This document shows positions 23,110 through 34,997 of a stretch of 64,000 bases of DNA, one piece after another (positions within the stretch are counted from its first letter, which is position 1; each line of letters starts with the position of its first letter). The stretch comes from Ilyonectria destructans (taxonomy: Eukaryota; Ascomycota; Sordariomycetes; Hypocreales; Nectriaceae). The DNA lies in NCBI GenBank assembly GCA_020740775.1, contig JAHEWK010000006.1, forward strand, positions 186,001-250,000, in the 5' to 3' direction. The notes under the pieces were generated by a model, which worked only from the letters and a program-made list of their open reading frames with translations, searched no databases and had not been told where the DNA came from. The position numbers were made by a program, and so were the translations under genes.

Positions 23110-26100
23110 ATTATATTAATAGATAGTAAAGTTAAAGCTATATATATTAATTTATTAGTAATTAATAAGCTAAAGCTACTATAAAAAGATAAATTAAACC
23201 TCTATATAGTATATAATCTTAAAGATAATAACTTTAAATATAATAATAAATAGATAACTTAATAGATTAATTACCTAAAGATATTTATTAATAGATAAAA
23301 TTAAGAAGTTATTTTTAATATTATATTAATAAAGTACTATAATATTATTCTTAAGTATTTATAGCTAATAAAATATAATTTGCAATTTAACTAAAGAACT
23401 AACTAGATATATATTAATTATAATAATATACTTTTTAATAAAGATAATAGTAACTTAAAAGATAAAAAACTTTTAATTTTAACTTCTAAAGATAGTAAGA
23501 GTAAAAATTAATATAAGAATATAATAAATATCTTATTACCTCTAAAGAGAATATAATATAAATACCAAAAAGATAAAAAAATATAACTTTAAAGAATAAT
23601 TAGATATCTTTAATAATAATTTATATAGATAAATAAAAACCTTAAGAATTATAAGAAAATACTTAAAAAAGAATAATTTAAGAATATATCAGTATAGTAT
23701 TAAATCTATAAAAAACTCTTTATAGAAAAACTTAAAATAGAATTATTAGAATTTACTTAATAGAACTATAAAATTATACTAAAAGATAGAATAATATTTA
23801 TATTTTATAAAATCTTTAATTTTAATAAAATATAACTTAATATACTTAAAGAATATATTAAAGATATATTATAAAAAGAATATATTAAGATCTTTAAGTT
23901 ATTAGCTAGATATTTAGTTATATTTATTCTTAAAAAGAATAGTAAACTCTAACTTATTATAGACTACTAATAATTAAATAATATTATACTTAAAGATTAA
24001 ATTTTATTACCTCTTATTATAAAGCTTAAAAATAAACTCTATAATAAGAGGGTATTTATAGTATTAAATCTAAAGAAAGTATATAATTTTATTTATATTA
24101 AGAAAGAATATAAATAGAAAACTGCCTTTTAAATTAAATTTAAACTTTATAAATATCTTATTATACTTTTTAAACTTATAAATATACTAGCTATATTTTA
24201 ATAAATAATTAATAATGTATTATATAAGCATCTAGATATATTTATTATATACTATTTAAATAATATTTTTATCTTTTTAATTTAAAAAAAGAATATATAA
24301 AATATATCTATAAGATATTATAAGTACTTTAAAATATAAAATTACTAATTAAATTAGAAAAAAGTAACTTCTATATCTTAAAAGTAAAGTTTCTTAGATA
24401 TATTATCTTATATAATAAAATTAAAATAAATTTAAAGAAAATTACTATAGTAAGTAAATAGCTTAAATTAAATAATAGCCTTAAAGAAGTATAATTCTTC
24501 TTAGAATTTACTAATTACTATTAATACTTTTTAAAAGATTTTAGTAAACTTATTATTCTACTTATATAATTTACTAAAAAAGAAGTAGAATTTTAATAGA
24601 ATATTACTATAGAAAAAGTATTTAATATAATTAAGAAATTAATTCTTAGTAAATCTATTTTAATAATATTTAACTTAAAATAAAAAGTTAAATTTAAAAC
24701 TAACTTATTAAACTTTATATAAGAAGTTTAAATTAAATAATAAAATAATAATAGCCTATTATACTTTATTATCTTTTTCTTATATAAAATATACAGTATT
24801 AAATTTAATTATTCTATTTATAATAAAAAGTTTCTTATAATTATTAATACTTTTAAGAAATTTTAATATTACCTTTTAGATAGTAAGTATTAAATTAAGA
24901 TATTTACTAACTATAAAAATATCTTATATTTTACTATAATTTAGTAACTTAATAAATAATAACTTAAATATACTAAATACCTCTTTAAATTTAACTATAT
25001 TATTATCTATATTAAAAAAACTGAAAATAGATAAATAAATACTATTAGTTAATAATCTGATTTTAATATTAATAAGTTTATTACTTAAAAATAACTCTTT
25101 ATTAAAATACTAAAAGAATATCTTAAATAGAAATTTATTATAAGAATAACTATAAAGTAAATTTCTAAAGAATTAATAAAGCTTCTTATTAAATTTAAAT
25201 AAAGTTTTAAAGACTAAATATATAATACCCACTTAAAATTACAGAAAATTATATAATATAATAGTAAGATTATACTTATTAAGTTATAATAGTTATATAT
25301 AATATCCTACTACTATAGAGAAAACTATTATAAAAATCTCTAATTACTAGCTAGAAAACTTAATTAGTACTTCTATAGAAATATTATAAATATATATATA
25401 AGTTATATAGAATTATATAAAAAGTACCTAAAGTATCTTCTTAATAAATATATATATATATATATAGAAATATAGTTTTATAAGAATTATAAACAAAAGA
25501 AAAAAATACTATACTAAATTATTATAGTAATATATATAGTAAAATAAGAAAATCTACTACTTAAATAAATCTAAAAGTATAATAATATACTACTTAAAGA
25601 AGAATATATAGAGAAATAGTAAGTTTCTAAAGAATTATAATATTAATTTATATAGAAAATATATAAATACCCACTATATAGATATTAAAAAGTTAATAAA
25701 ACTCTTAAATAAGTTAGAATAATATATTAATTCCCTAAGATAAAAATAGTAGTAAAAGATATTACTAAATAATACTTATTATATAATAAAATTAAAACTT
25801 AATACTATAAACTATATAGAAAATTATAATTTCTACTAATTACTAAATAACTATAAAATTTTATTACTATAAATTTTATTATAAAACTACCTTTATTAAA
25901 AGACTTTATAACTAAAGTTATATATAATAGTATTCTTATTATTATAAATAAACTTATAAAATTTTCCTATTTTATACTTTATTAAAAGTTAATAAATATA
26001 GAGCAGTTTATCTATATCTTTTTAAGATATATTATTAATACTTATAAGCTACTTATAGAGATTCTTTTTAATAGAGAATCTCTATTTACTTTTAAATTTT

Positions 26101-26850
26101 AATAAGTACTAATAGACTATTTAAAATTAAACTATTAACTTATAATAGTATATTAAGTATAAGTTAATAGATAAATAGAATAAATAAATTAAATACTGAA
26201 ATAGTATTTTTACTGCTATATTAACTATAAATAAAATAACTAAATTAAAAAGCTTTTAATTATATAATTACGCTATAATACTGCAGTAAATAAAAATATA
26301 AAAACTACTTTAATATATACTAATTTTAAATTTACTTTTAATACCTACTAAATAGGCTAAAATAGAAAGATTATCCCTAAAGTTATTCTTATAATAAAAA
26401 ACTTAAAAAATCTATATAAAAAAATAAAAATTAAACTTAAATTTATTAAAAACTAAATAAGAAAATATTATAATAATAAATAGATAAAAAGACTATTCTT
26501 CTAAAAGAAAGATATAGTTCTTCTTATTATAAAAAATATTAAAATAAAATAATAAAATAAAAAACTAAACTATAAATATATTAGCCTCTATAAAATTATT
26601 AAAAAAATCTCAGAAAATAATTACCAGTTAGACTTACTATTAAAAGTTAAATTTTATTCTATTTTCTATATTTTACTTCTTAAGAGTATAAAAAGTACTA
26701 TTATAGCTAAGTTTAGTAATAAATATAAAATAGAGATTAAAAGCCCTAAGAAATATAAAGTTAAAAAGATTCTTAAGATATATAAAGTTAATAATATAAT
26801 TAAGTATCTTATTAAGTAGAAAAACTACTTTAAGAGTAATAATTAATAGA
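23110..26850 (+). pseudogene. Gypsy Pol remnant (protease, RT, RNase H, integrase, chromodomain)
   Basis: This is the readable part of the Gypsy coding region. Conserved blocks stay collinear in order, although nearly every Trp and Gln codon position reads as a stop and many Gly and Asp codons are changed, as G:C-to-A:T mutation predicts. It cannot encode protein now. Confidence 0.7.
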
Positions 26851-28117
26851 AGCTAGTAAAAAATCTTATTTATATATAATACCTTTTAAGGAAATTCTAT
26901 TAAAATTACTAAAAGAAGATAAAAAGAAATTAATTAGTAAAAAATTAATATTTATAAAATTATTATTTAAATTAATAGATAATTAGTTAAACTTATTTAG
27001 AATATCTTAAATCTAAAGATTCTAAATAAGGTAATATTTATATCTATTTAATATATCTAAAAGCTTATTTTTCTCTTTTAGCTTTTATAAATTCTAATAA
27101 ATAGCTTTAAAATACTATTTAGAGATTTTACTATAAGTTTTCTAAATATATAATAAATAACTAGTTATAGTAGCTATTTCTATTTATAAATAAGCTATTT
27201 ACTTAAAAATCTCTAATAAAGCTTTACTTACTTAATTTTTACCTACTTTTAATAGCTTTTTTTATAATAAAAAAAAGTTTACTACTAAAAGTTAAAATAC
27301 TATATTAAGTAAAAGTAAAAATAGAAAACTTATATAAAAATATTATTTTTATACTATTATAATTATAACTATAATATATATACTTACTATAATAAATAGA
27401 ATTATTAGCTATAATATATAACTTTTTATTTTAAAAATAATAAGTATAAAATATATTTATTATTATTAAAATTACTATTCTAATTACTATTTTAAATTCT
27501 ATATAGTTATATACTTATATAAGTATAATAAGAAACTTAATTTATTAATTATAAACTTAATTACAGTTTTTTACCTTTTTTAACTACTAAGTATATAATC
27601 TTTTTTATAATATCTCTTTATTATTCTAGCTTTATAGCTACTATTAAAAATAATTAAATTTCTTTAGGTTCTTATAGTTATTAATTTTTTAGCTATAAGT
27701 TAATTAATACTATATTATTTATTAGCTATATAGACTATATAGTACTATATAAGCTATTAATAAATATCTTTTTTATTAAAGAAAGTATATATCTTTAGTA
27801 TTTTTAAATTAGAGTCTTAAAATAAATTAACTTTATAGTAATTTAAAGTTATAAAGCTATATTTTAACCTATTAGCTTTTAAATTATATAATAGCTAAAG
27901 ACTATTAGCTATACTAAATAAAACTTATTAGGTTAGTTAATTTAAACTTTTATAATATTTTTAAATTCTAACTTTTTAACTGTAATTTACAGCTTTAAAA
28001 TAAGAATTAAATTACTTAAAATTAAATAATAGAGATTAAAAAAGAAGCTATAAGTATATTAATAATTAGAAAAAATTATATCAGTTTATAATATAGAGTA
28101 AAAAGTAGATATCTTTA

Positions 28118-28162
28118 GTTAGTTAAGTAATTAATTAAGTAGTTAATTAAGTAGTTAATTAA
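28118..28162. repeat. Short tandem repeat, 12 bp unit
   Basis: About 3.5 copies of AGTTAATTAAGT lie in the 3' non-coding part of the Gypsy element. A second small repeat (about three copies of a 22 bp TTTAGCTTTTTTA unit) follows at 28250-28310. Confidence 0.6.
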
Positions 28163-28730
28163 GATACATATAAAAATAGAAGAATAATTAAAATATAAAA
28201 GGTAAAATTTATAAAGCTTTTATATCTATTATAATTTTATCTTTTTTAAGATTTAGCTTTTTTAGTAAATTTAGCTTTTTTAATAAATTTAGCTTTTTTA
28301 AGATATAGCTATTTTTATAGCTTATTAAAATATTAAAAAAGATAATTAGTTAGATTAAAAACTTTAATCTATTTAAGTAAACTATTAATCTTTAAATAGA
28401 TTAAGTATATAATCTATATTATTAATATTATTATTAGTATTTTTTTTTACTATTAAGCTTTTAGTCTTCCCTTTAGATATATATATACTATAGTACTTTA
28501 ATCTCTTAATAAAGTATATCTATAAGATTTCTATTAAATTTAATATTAGCTGCTAAAGAAAGCTTTTTAATTATTTTTTATAATAAATACTTTTTAACTC
28601 TACTTAATATTATATTAGCAGAATATTATAAATATTTAAAAAATTAAGTTAAACTAACTAAAGATAAAAATAGAAAAAGGCCTATTTATATAGTCTTAAG
28701 GATAAAACTACTAAAGAGAAGATATTATAT

Positions 28731-29103
28731 TATAACCTAAATTAAAATTAGATAGTTATAACTAGTAGAATTATAATATACCTACTTTTTCTATTTAACT
28801 ATCTGTAAAATATTATACTAGAAATTATACTTATAATTTTAAATTATTATAATTTAAGAATTACTGCAATTTAATATTTTATATAATTTATAAATTACTA
28901 TTTAATATATAAATATAGTTATTTAGCACTTTTATAGAGATAATCTTACTAGCTATTAATATATTTAGTTACTTTAAATTTACTATTTTACTATTATTAG
29001 ACTGTAATCTATATTACTTACTATAATATTTTAATTTATTAAATTATATATCTTATATTTAAATTTACTTTATACTCTTAGATTAAATCTAACTATTATA
29101 TAT
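28731..29103 (+). repeat. Gypsy 3' LTR
   Basis: Direct copy of 19170-19542, about 373 bp. It keeps a few more CA/TG sites than the left copy, for example CTGCAATT near 28865. Confidence 0.8.
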
Positions 29104-29559
29104 AATATCTATTAAAGAAACTTAAATCTATTTATTATAGTTAGCTTTTATAGCTATTATAATACTATTAAAATCTTTAAAATTATCTAATAGAAATTTA
29201 ATTTAAATAGATTAAATAAAACTACTTATAGAGTTATAAAAAAATAGAATTTTAAATTAAAATTAATAGAAATAACTTTAAAACTCTAGAAAAATAAACT
29301 TTTAATTATATATAGATTTATATTTATAAGTTTAATAAGTATAGCTACTACTTAAAGTATAAAACTAAATTAATTATTTAAGAGAATTAGCAGCTAAAAA
29401 AGCTAAATAAAGAGATTTATATTTTTACTTTAGCTAGATAGTTATTTTAGTTTCTTATTATAATAGCAGCTTATTTTAATCTGGATTTTATATAGTATAA
29501 TACTATTAATATCTTTATTAATATTAAATTAAACTATTAAATTCTAATAAAGCTACTAT

Positions 29560-30760
29560 TAAAATATAGATATAATAAAAAATTCCTATTAATTTAAAAA
29601 GCTTTATATAATTTATAGAAATTTTCTCTTTTTTAATAGAAGAAATTTATAGCTATATTAAAAAATCTAAACTTTAAGTTAATTTAGTATAAGCTTTATT
29701 ATATAATTAAAAATAGAATTATTATCTTTTTCTATATTAATAATATTATTTTTATCTATTAAAAGAAAAAATAAAAAAATATTTAAACTACTATAGCTAA
29801 TTTTAAAGTTTATTATAAGCTAATTAGTAAATAGAATCTTTAGTAGTTTTTAAAAATTAAAATTATTTAAGACTATAAAGTTAATTTAATCTAGCTATTT
29901 TAATTTTTATATTTTAATAAGATTACTAATTTAATAGATAATTTAAATTAATAATATAAAATCTCTATAAAAAAAAACTCTTTATAACTATATAAGAAAT
30001 AGACTTTAATTTCCTTAGTAAAATAATATTAATAGAAGATTAAATTAATTCTCTATATTATTATTATAATTTAACTTAATATAGTTTTTATAGTATTATA
30101 ACTAGCTAAATTTAATTTAAATTTAAAATTAAATTATTATAAAGCTATAAATTAAATTCTTCTATATCTTAAGAAAACTAATAGTTTAGCTTTTTAATTT
30201 AACTAAAATAATTAATTTCTTATAGCTAGTAATACTTTTTATATAGATAATTCTAATTAAAAAAACTTTTAAATTTATATTATAAAATTATTTAAAGAGA
30301 TAATTAAATAGAAAGCTAATAAGCAGACTATAATTATTATATTTATAATTAAAATTAAACTTCTAGCTTTATTTTAAGTAGCTAGTAAGACTATATTTAT
30401 TTTCTAGCTAGTTAAAAAGCTAGAAATTCAGCTAGAAGAAAAATAAATTTATATCTAATATAATAACCTTTAGATAATCTATTTAATCTATTAAAATATT
30501 AACTAATTATAAATTAAGCTATATTATATTAATATTTATAATTATTAGCTAAAATAAAAAGCCTAAAGAAATAAAATTACAGTAAACTATATTAATATTA
30601 AAGAAATAATTACTAATAATCTTATTAAGATTCTAATAGACTTAATATTTTAATAATTAGTTAAATAGCTAAATTTAATAGATATTATAGATTAACTAAA
30701 ATAAAGGGAATTAAAAGATTTAATAGAAAATAATCTAAAGATATAAAGACTGCAGCTTTA
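29560..30760 (+). pseudogene. Copia Pol remnant (RT and RNase H)
   Basis: It lies between the Gypsy insertion and the Copia B 3' LTR. In the best frame, blocks in Copia order survive: the RT active-site region, a KANKQ start of RNase H, a LVKKLEIQLEE helix and a terminal VNYINIKE block, all broken by stops that replace Trp and Gln. Confidence 0.7.
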
Positions 30761-30788
30761 ACCTAAATAGCTTTAAGTGGAAGAGGTA

Positions 30789-30964
30789 TATTAAAAAGAG
30801 AGACTCTATATAAGGAAACCTTCAGTAGATTAATATCTAGTCTTTAGTTATAATAATAAGACTAAAAGACCCCCTTATTCAGCTGATCCGGATAATCCGA
30901 ATCAATTAGAATCATTATCAATTTAAACACTATTACAACAATTGAATTAACTGTATCGGATCCA
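30789..30964 (+). repeat. Copia B 3' LTR, least mutated LTR copy
   Basis: 176 bp that still read GATCCGGATAATCCGAATC and CTGTATCGGATCCA, so CpG and CpA survive here but not in the other three copies. A purine-rich tract (AAGTGGAAGAGG) precedes it. Confidence 0.8.
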
Positions 30965-32236
30965 TTATAAGCCTAGCTAGGTCCGGAGTCTTAGAGATTC
31001 TGGTTACAGACGCACATAATCCACTCTCTCTTTATTACATATATCCCCCTGCAAGCCGCCGCAACACTCACCCTTAGACATTCCCCTGAGTCATGGATCA
31101 TGAACCAATCAGCACGTTTATTGTTACATTATCTAATGGCCCTGTTCTTAATTGGTCGCCTCCAATCACTCGCTGCTCTCACTGCATTCTATTTTTCCCA
31201 GGGTTCCCCGGGAAAGCCGAGAATTCCGGGACCTGGATGTTGTGAAAAACTCGACCTCTGACCACCTTTACGCGCACTTGATTGAGCCCAGCTCTCGAAC
31301 CCCTTCATCGTGCCCAGTGCAGCCATACGTCATGTTAGAATCCTAGGCTATCAGTCTGGGTATGTCCCCGTTCCCGCTCCCCCCGATCTTGACAGTCAAG
31401 GTGGAACTTGCGGATACTCGTGTCAAAACGTACTGACCCTTTTGCAAACAAGGGCTGTTGGGCGACTATTACTCCATTCGATATGCTCTTGGTCACTAAG
31501 TACAGGTCAGTCTGTGTAGTAGGCGTCTACTCTTTGGCAGCCCATGTCCTTCGAGACAGGGTGCAAGACCAACTGGAACGATGTTTATAAGAGACGATCC
31601 GCCAGCATCCTGCCCCCTGCTACAGCCGTGCGAAGGGTGGTGCCTCGTAAATGAGCACCAAATTTAAATAGATCTATAGCATTTCTCAGGAGGATGTGAT
31701 CCAAGTTATCCACTGCAACAATGACGACGAGAATGACAGCCTAGACGCACTGCTTTCCCGGCATTAGGAAGCTACGCACACCAGGTTGTGGCTTTTCGAC
31801 AAGTCCGCTTGGAGGATACCCGTGATGGATCACGACAGGATATGGATAGAAAGAAGCCAGAGGCCATCTCCTCCAGTGCAAACATCGCCTTCGTCGCCCA
31901 CCATGCGATATCTTATTGGCTCAGTGGCGTGGCTTTCCACGATTCATAGAGGAGAAACTTGATGCAAGGGTGGGGGAGAGATGGTCGGCCTATTTGGTCA
32001 CTTGTCGTCGCCGGAAAGGTGCCTCCTCCTGAGGCCTAGCTCTAGCTCTAACTTAACTGCCAGCCAGCTATTTAACCCTAACCCTAATATTTCGAGAGCC
32101 TCTAAATTCACAATCAAGGATGTTACTTAAGTTACTAGCAAAGTAGTACCCCTCTTGTGAAGTCCTAGTCTTGACGTGATAGTTCTTCCAACGACTTGCT
32201 ACATGGGTACAGGGTAGTCTATTAGTCTAGATCCTG
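30965..32236. other. Intergenic, right edge of the isochore
   Basis: 1.27 kb of normal composition. Short open frames at 31152-31590 have no protein-like character. Two tandem telomere-type units (AACCCTAACCCTAA) lie at 32073-32086. No gene is supported. Confidence 0.5.
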
Positions 32237-34103
32237 TCAAGCCCGACCTATTGCACGCTCAACTTCGGTAAGAGCAGCGAGGACCTTTTCATCCATTTGT
32301 CTGCGCCCAACCAGCTGCAGACTGACGGGAGCGCCGACAAACTTCTCAGGGCTATACATGTCATATATAAACCGGTCTTCGTCGTTCTTAGGCACATAGC
32401 TTATATCCTTTGGATCCTTTACCGGGTCGACAGTGGTTACCGGGAAGACAACGGCTGGGTAGTCTAAAAGGTTCCAGTTTGCAGTATATCCCCAGTATCG
32501 GGATTGACCATGCGGTGTGGCGGCGCCGAATGAGGGAGGACACAGGATCACGTCAACCTCCTGGCCATCATCAGCAGTTGCGTTCCACGCATGGGCGTAC
32601 GCCTCTCGGTATTGCTCCCGCTCCACACATCGCTATGACCAATCATTAGTGATTAGCTTGGAAGCAATGATGGCTCTTCAATTGGGTATTGTACTTACGT
32701 CCCACAGCTCTTGCTGCGTGAGATTCTTGACGCTCGGCTGTTCATCGATGATGAATTTTGTGAGCGGCAATTCCGGCTCGCCAGTCTCCGCGAGGATCTT
32801 CCTGACATGCTCGCCGCCGTCAGGCCAGTAGAGTGAGGCTAAGATCTCCCAGCCCTTGCCATGGTTGAGCGATTCGCAGTTCCAATCCACAACCGTCATT
32901 CCAGCCTTTCGGCATGCCTCTGAGACCTCCTTCAAGGCGCGGGTCATTGGGGGATGCGGTTGGACAACGCCATCCCACCACTGCACAGCAATTTTAAGAG
33001 GCTTGGTGAAATGATGAGGAATCCACTCCTTCACTGTGAGGGAGGGGTCAATACGCCAGGGCATTGCTGAGATAGCCACCTTCATAAATAGCTCGAGGGC
33101 GTCTCGGTCGACAGACATAGGTCCGGGTGTCGACATAATCGCCTCCTTGCCGGCCATATGGCTTCTCTGGCCGAGGACGGAGATGCGCTTGTTGGTCGGT
33201 CTGTACTTGGTCAGTAATATGGACACTGCAATCCGTACAATGATTCATAGCTGACTTGAAACCGTAGACACCAACGTGAGCGGCCGGGCAGCGGATGCTG
33301 CCCCCGATATCACCTCCAACGCCCTAGGCATATATCAGTTGGAGGGTCTTGTGTGGATCACGGGAGGCTCACCAGAAGACTTGCGCGCATGCCCAGCAGA
33401 GCCGCCTCGCCTCCAGTGCTCCCACCCGGAGTGAGGTCTCTGTTGAACGGGTTGACGGTCCGCCCATACACATTGCTCTCCGTTTCGAGATGCATGATGG
33501 TTTGAGGCTGCGTCGTACGAGCGTAGAATACGCAGCCTTCCTTCCAAAGGATTTCATACAGCAGATTTGAACCATGCTTCTTGCCGACCCACCCCACAAA
33601 GGATGCCGTCGTCTCCACGTTTGATCCTACGAGGCCATGGTGTTCCTTAGTCGAAATCGGGAGACCGAAGAGCGCGCCCTGGGGCTCCGGTAAGGAATCG
33701 AGGTATCGTGCTCGGGCGACTGCTTGGTCCCAGACGAGATCTGCGACGCAGTTTGTCTAGGCGCGTGAGTTCTTAGCAATTTACCCTTCCTGGTTGCTTA
33801 TGATGGGAACCAGGTGATACTTACAGCACCATGGGCCAGTGCAGCGCGACGCAAAAAGGCTCGTGTCACTTCCTCGACGGATATTTTCCTCTCCCGCAGA
33901 GCCGCCAGCAGTTGGATCACAGTATAGTTTTCAGTGATCTCGAGCTCTCTCGCAGTAAGAACCGTCTTCGGAAGCCCCAGAGAGTTAAGCGGGAGCTTCT
34001 CTGGAATACCCTTTAGTGGGGGTTCGACTCTAGCGAGACCGGCATCACGAGCTGCCCTCGCCTGGGCGACTTTGGCTTCCCAAGGTTCAGCTTGTTTAGT
34101 CAT
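32237..34103 (-). CDS. Fungal amidase (amidase-signature family, acetamidase-like)
   Basis: It should hydrolyse a carboxamide to an acid and ammonia in the cytosol. Exons 34103-33825, 33756-33373, 33323-33256, 33200-32699 and 32632-32237 join in frame to 542 residues, typical for fungal acetamidases. The introns are 49-68 nt; the third has an unusual GTCAGC donor. The Ser-cisSer-Lys triad is visible: Lys130 in PISTKEHH, Ser206 in GGSTGGE and Ser230 in GGSIRCPA. The Lys-Ser-Ser spacing of 76 and 24 is standard. The start is the ATG before TKQAEPW; the frame stays open upstream to 34241 but that part looks like leader. It is transcribed away from the branched-chain aminotransferase, with an 894 bp shared region. 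Confidence 0.92.
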
Positions 34104-34997
34104 TTTGGCGATCGCTGCCCGAGAACAAGACGGATGACAAGTGGGAAATGGGTTGTAGAAGTATCGGTGGCGGGCGAGCCTTGCGATATTTGACAGAAGA
34201 ACCGCGCGTGAATGGGGGTTAAATGCCTCCCAAAGGTTCAAGGTGCATGCGATTCAGGAAGCCTCTCAGCCCGTCGAGTGAGAGAGAGTTGTCATTGGGA
34301 TTCCGTGCTTTGCCGGCCGGCGGCCGAGAAAGGGTATACTTGTTACTATTTCCGATAACCGAGGAAAGGGTCACTTCAGCCTTTGCTCTTTGAAGACTGT
34401 CCAAAATCCCTTCTTCGGGCTAGCAGTGGCGTGTTGGTGGTTGCCTGCATCCGTAGACTGATAAATTTACGCCAAACACGCCTCCTCTAGCCCCTGGCTG
34501 TGGCTCTGGCTCGCAGCAAAGGGTCGGAGTGAAATAGGAGGCGAAGAGGGGAAATTATTATGGGTATGCACATGCGTTTGACTGGTTGGAGATAGTGCAT
34601 CTGCACTATGATGCTGGGTGGGGATCTTGGGCTATCAGTATGGAATTATTAGGCTGTGTAAAGACGCCAAAACCGCTGTCATGATTTGAAAATTGCGCCC
34701 TTTCCACAGTACGCCCTAGGGCGCCATCGTGTACGGCTGTGTCTTTCTGGAGAATGTGGGGGATAGATGGGGTTGTACTCAATACAGACTAATGGCGAAA
34801 GATTGCTTAGCGTGTTGCGCCCTGTGGCCGCTTTCACGCCCTTTGCTGCTCGCAGACGCCGAGAGGACGATGATAGCGAGATTGATGGGTGCCGAGAGTA
34901 CGCAGCCATCTCTCAGGTAGCGCGCTCTACTTGACTCGAGCCCGAGCCTATATCTGCTTATTCACAACAGCGCCCAAGATTCTGAACATGATCACTG
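34104..34997. promoter_or_regulatory. Divergent promoter region of amidase and aminotransferase
   Basis: 894 bp separate the two opposed start codons. The arrangement allows co-regulation (inference). I see no strong inverted repeat or obvious TATA box. Confidence 0.45.

Larger units (their letters stand above)
19170..29103 (+). mobile_element. Ty3/Gypsy chromodomain-type LTR retrotransposon, RIP-destroyed
   Basis: A 9.9 kb element inserted in Copia B. The LTRs of about 373 bp are 19170-19542 and 28731-29103, and AATAT flanks both sides (19165-19169, 29104-29108). Pol remnants read on the plus strand through many stops: a retropepsin-like LIDS block near 23110-23200, RT with LPLI, VLNLKK-YN and YLNNIFIF near 23960-24290, integrase-like sequence about 25250-26050, and a chromodomain-like stretch near 26755-26850 (YKVKKILKI...NIIKYLIK). 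The order is that of Ty3/Gypsy. About 1.9 kb with no recognised domain lies between the chromodomain and the 3' LTR. Confidence 0.8.
15154..30964 (+). mobile_element. Ty1/Copia LTR retrotransposon B, split by a nested Gypsy element
   Basis: It is bounded by 176 bp LTRs at 15154-15329 and 30789-30964. Its 5' part (15330 to about 19169) and 3' part (29104-30788) match Copia A in inverted order, and the Gypsy element at 19170-29103 lies between them. Decaying coding signal is readable on the plus strand after 29560: a Copia RT Y-x-x-x-I-I-F-I-Y block near 29735-29760, then RNase H with KANKQ-T near 30315 and a VNYINIKE block near 30590. TATAAG stands at 15147-15152 and 30966-30971 and may be the target-site duplication. 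Every frame has many stops. Confidence 0.8.

Noticed and set aside
28118..28310. Tandem short repeats as a CRISPR-like array
   Set aside because: The units are contiguous, AT-only and without spacers; the host is a eukaryote.
9869..30788. Centromere or mitochondrial DNA as an explanation for the extreme AT content
   Set aside because: The block is accounted for by three LTR elements with matching LTRs and RIP-type mutation, and both edges return to nuclear genes. No mitochondrial genes are seen.
31152..31590. Three overlapping open frames right of the isochore
   Set aside because: Composition is not protein-like, no splice signals or motifs support them, and they overlap each other.
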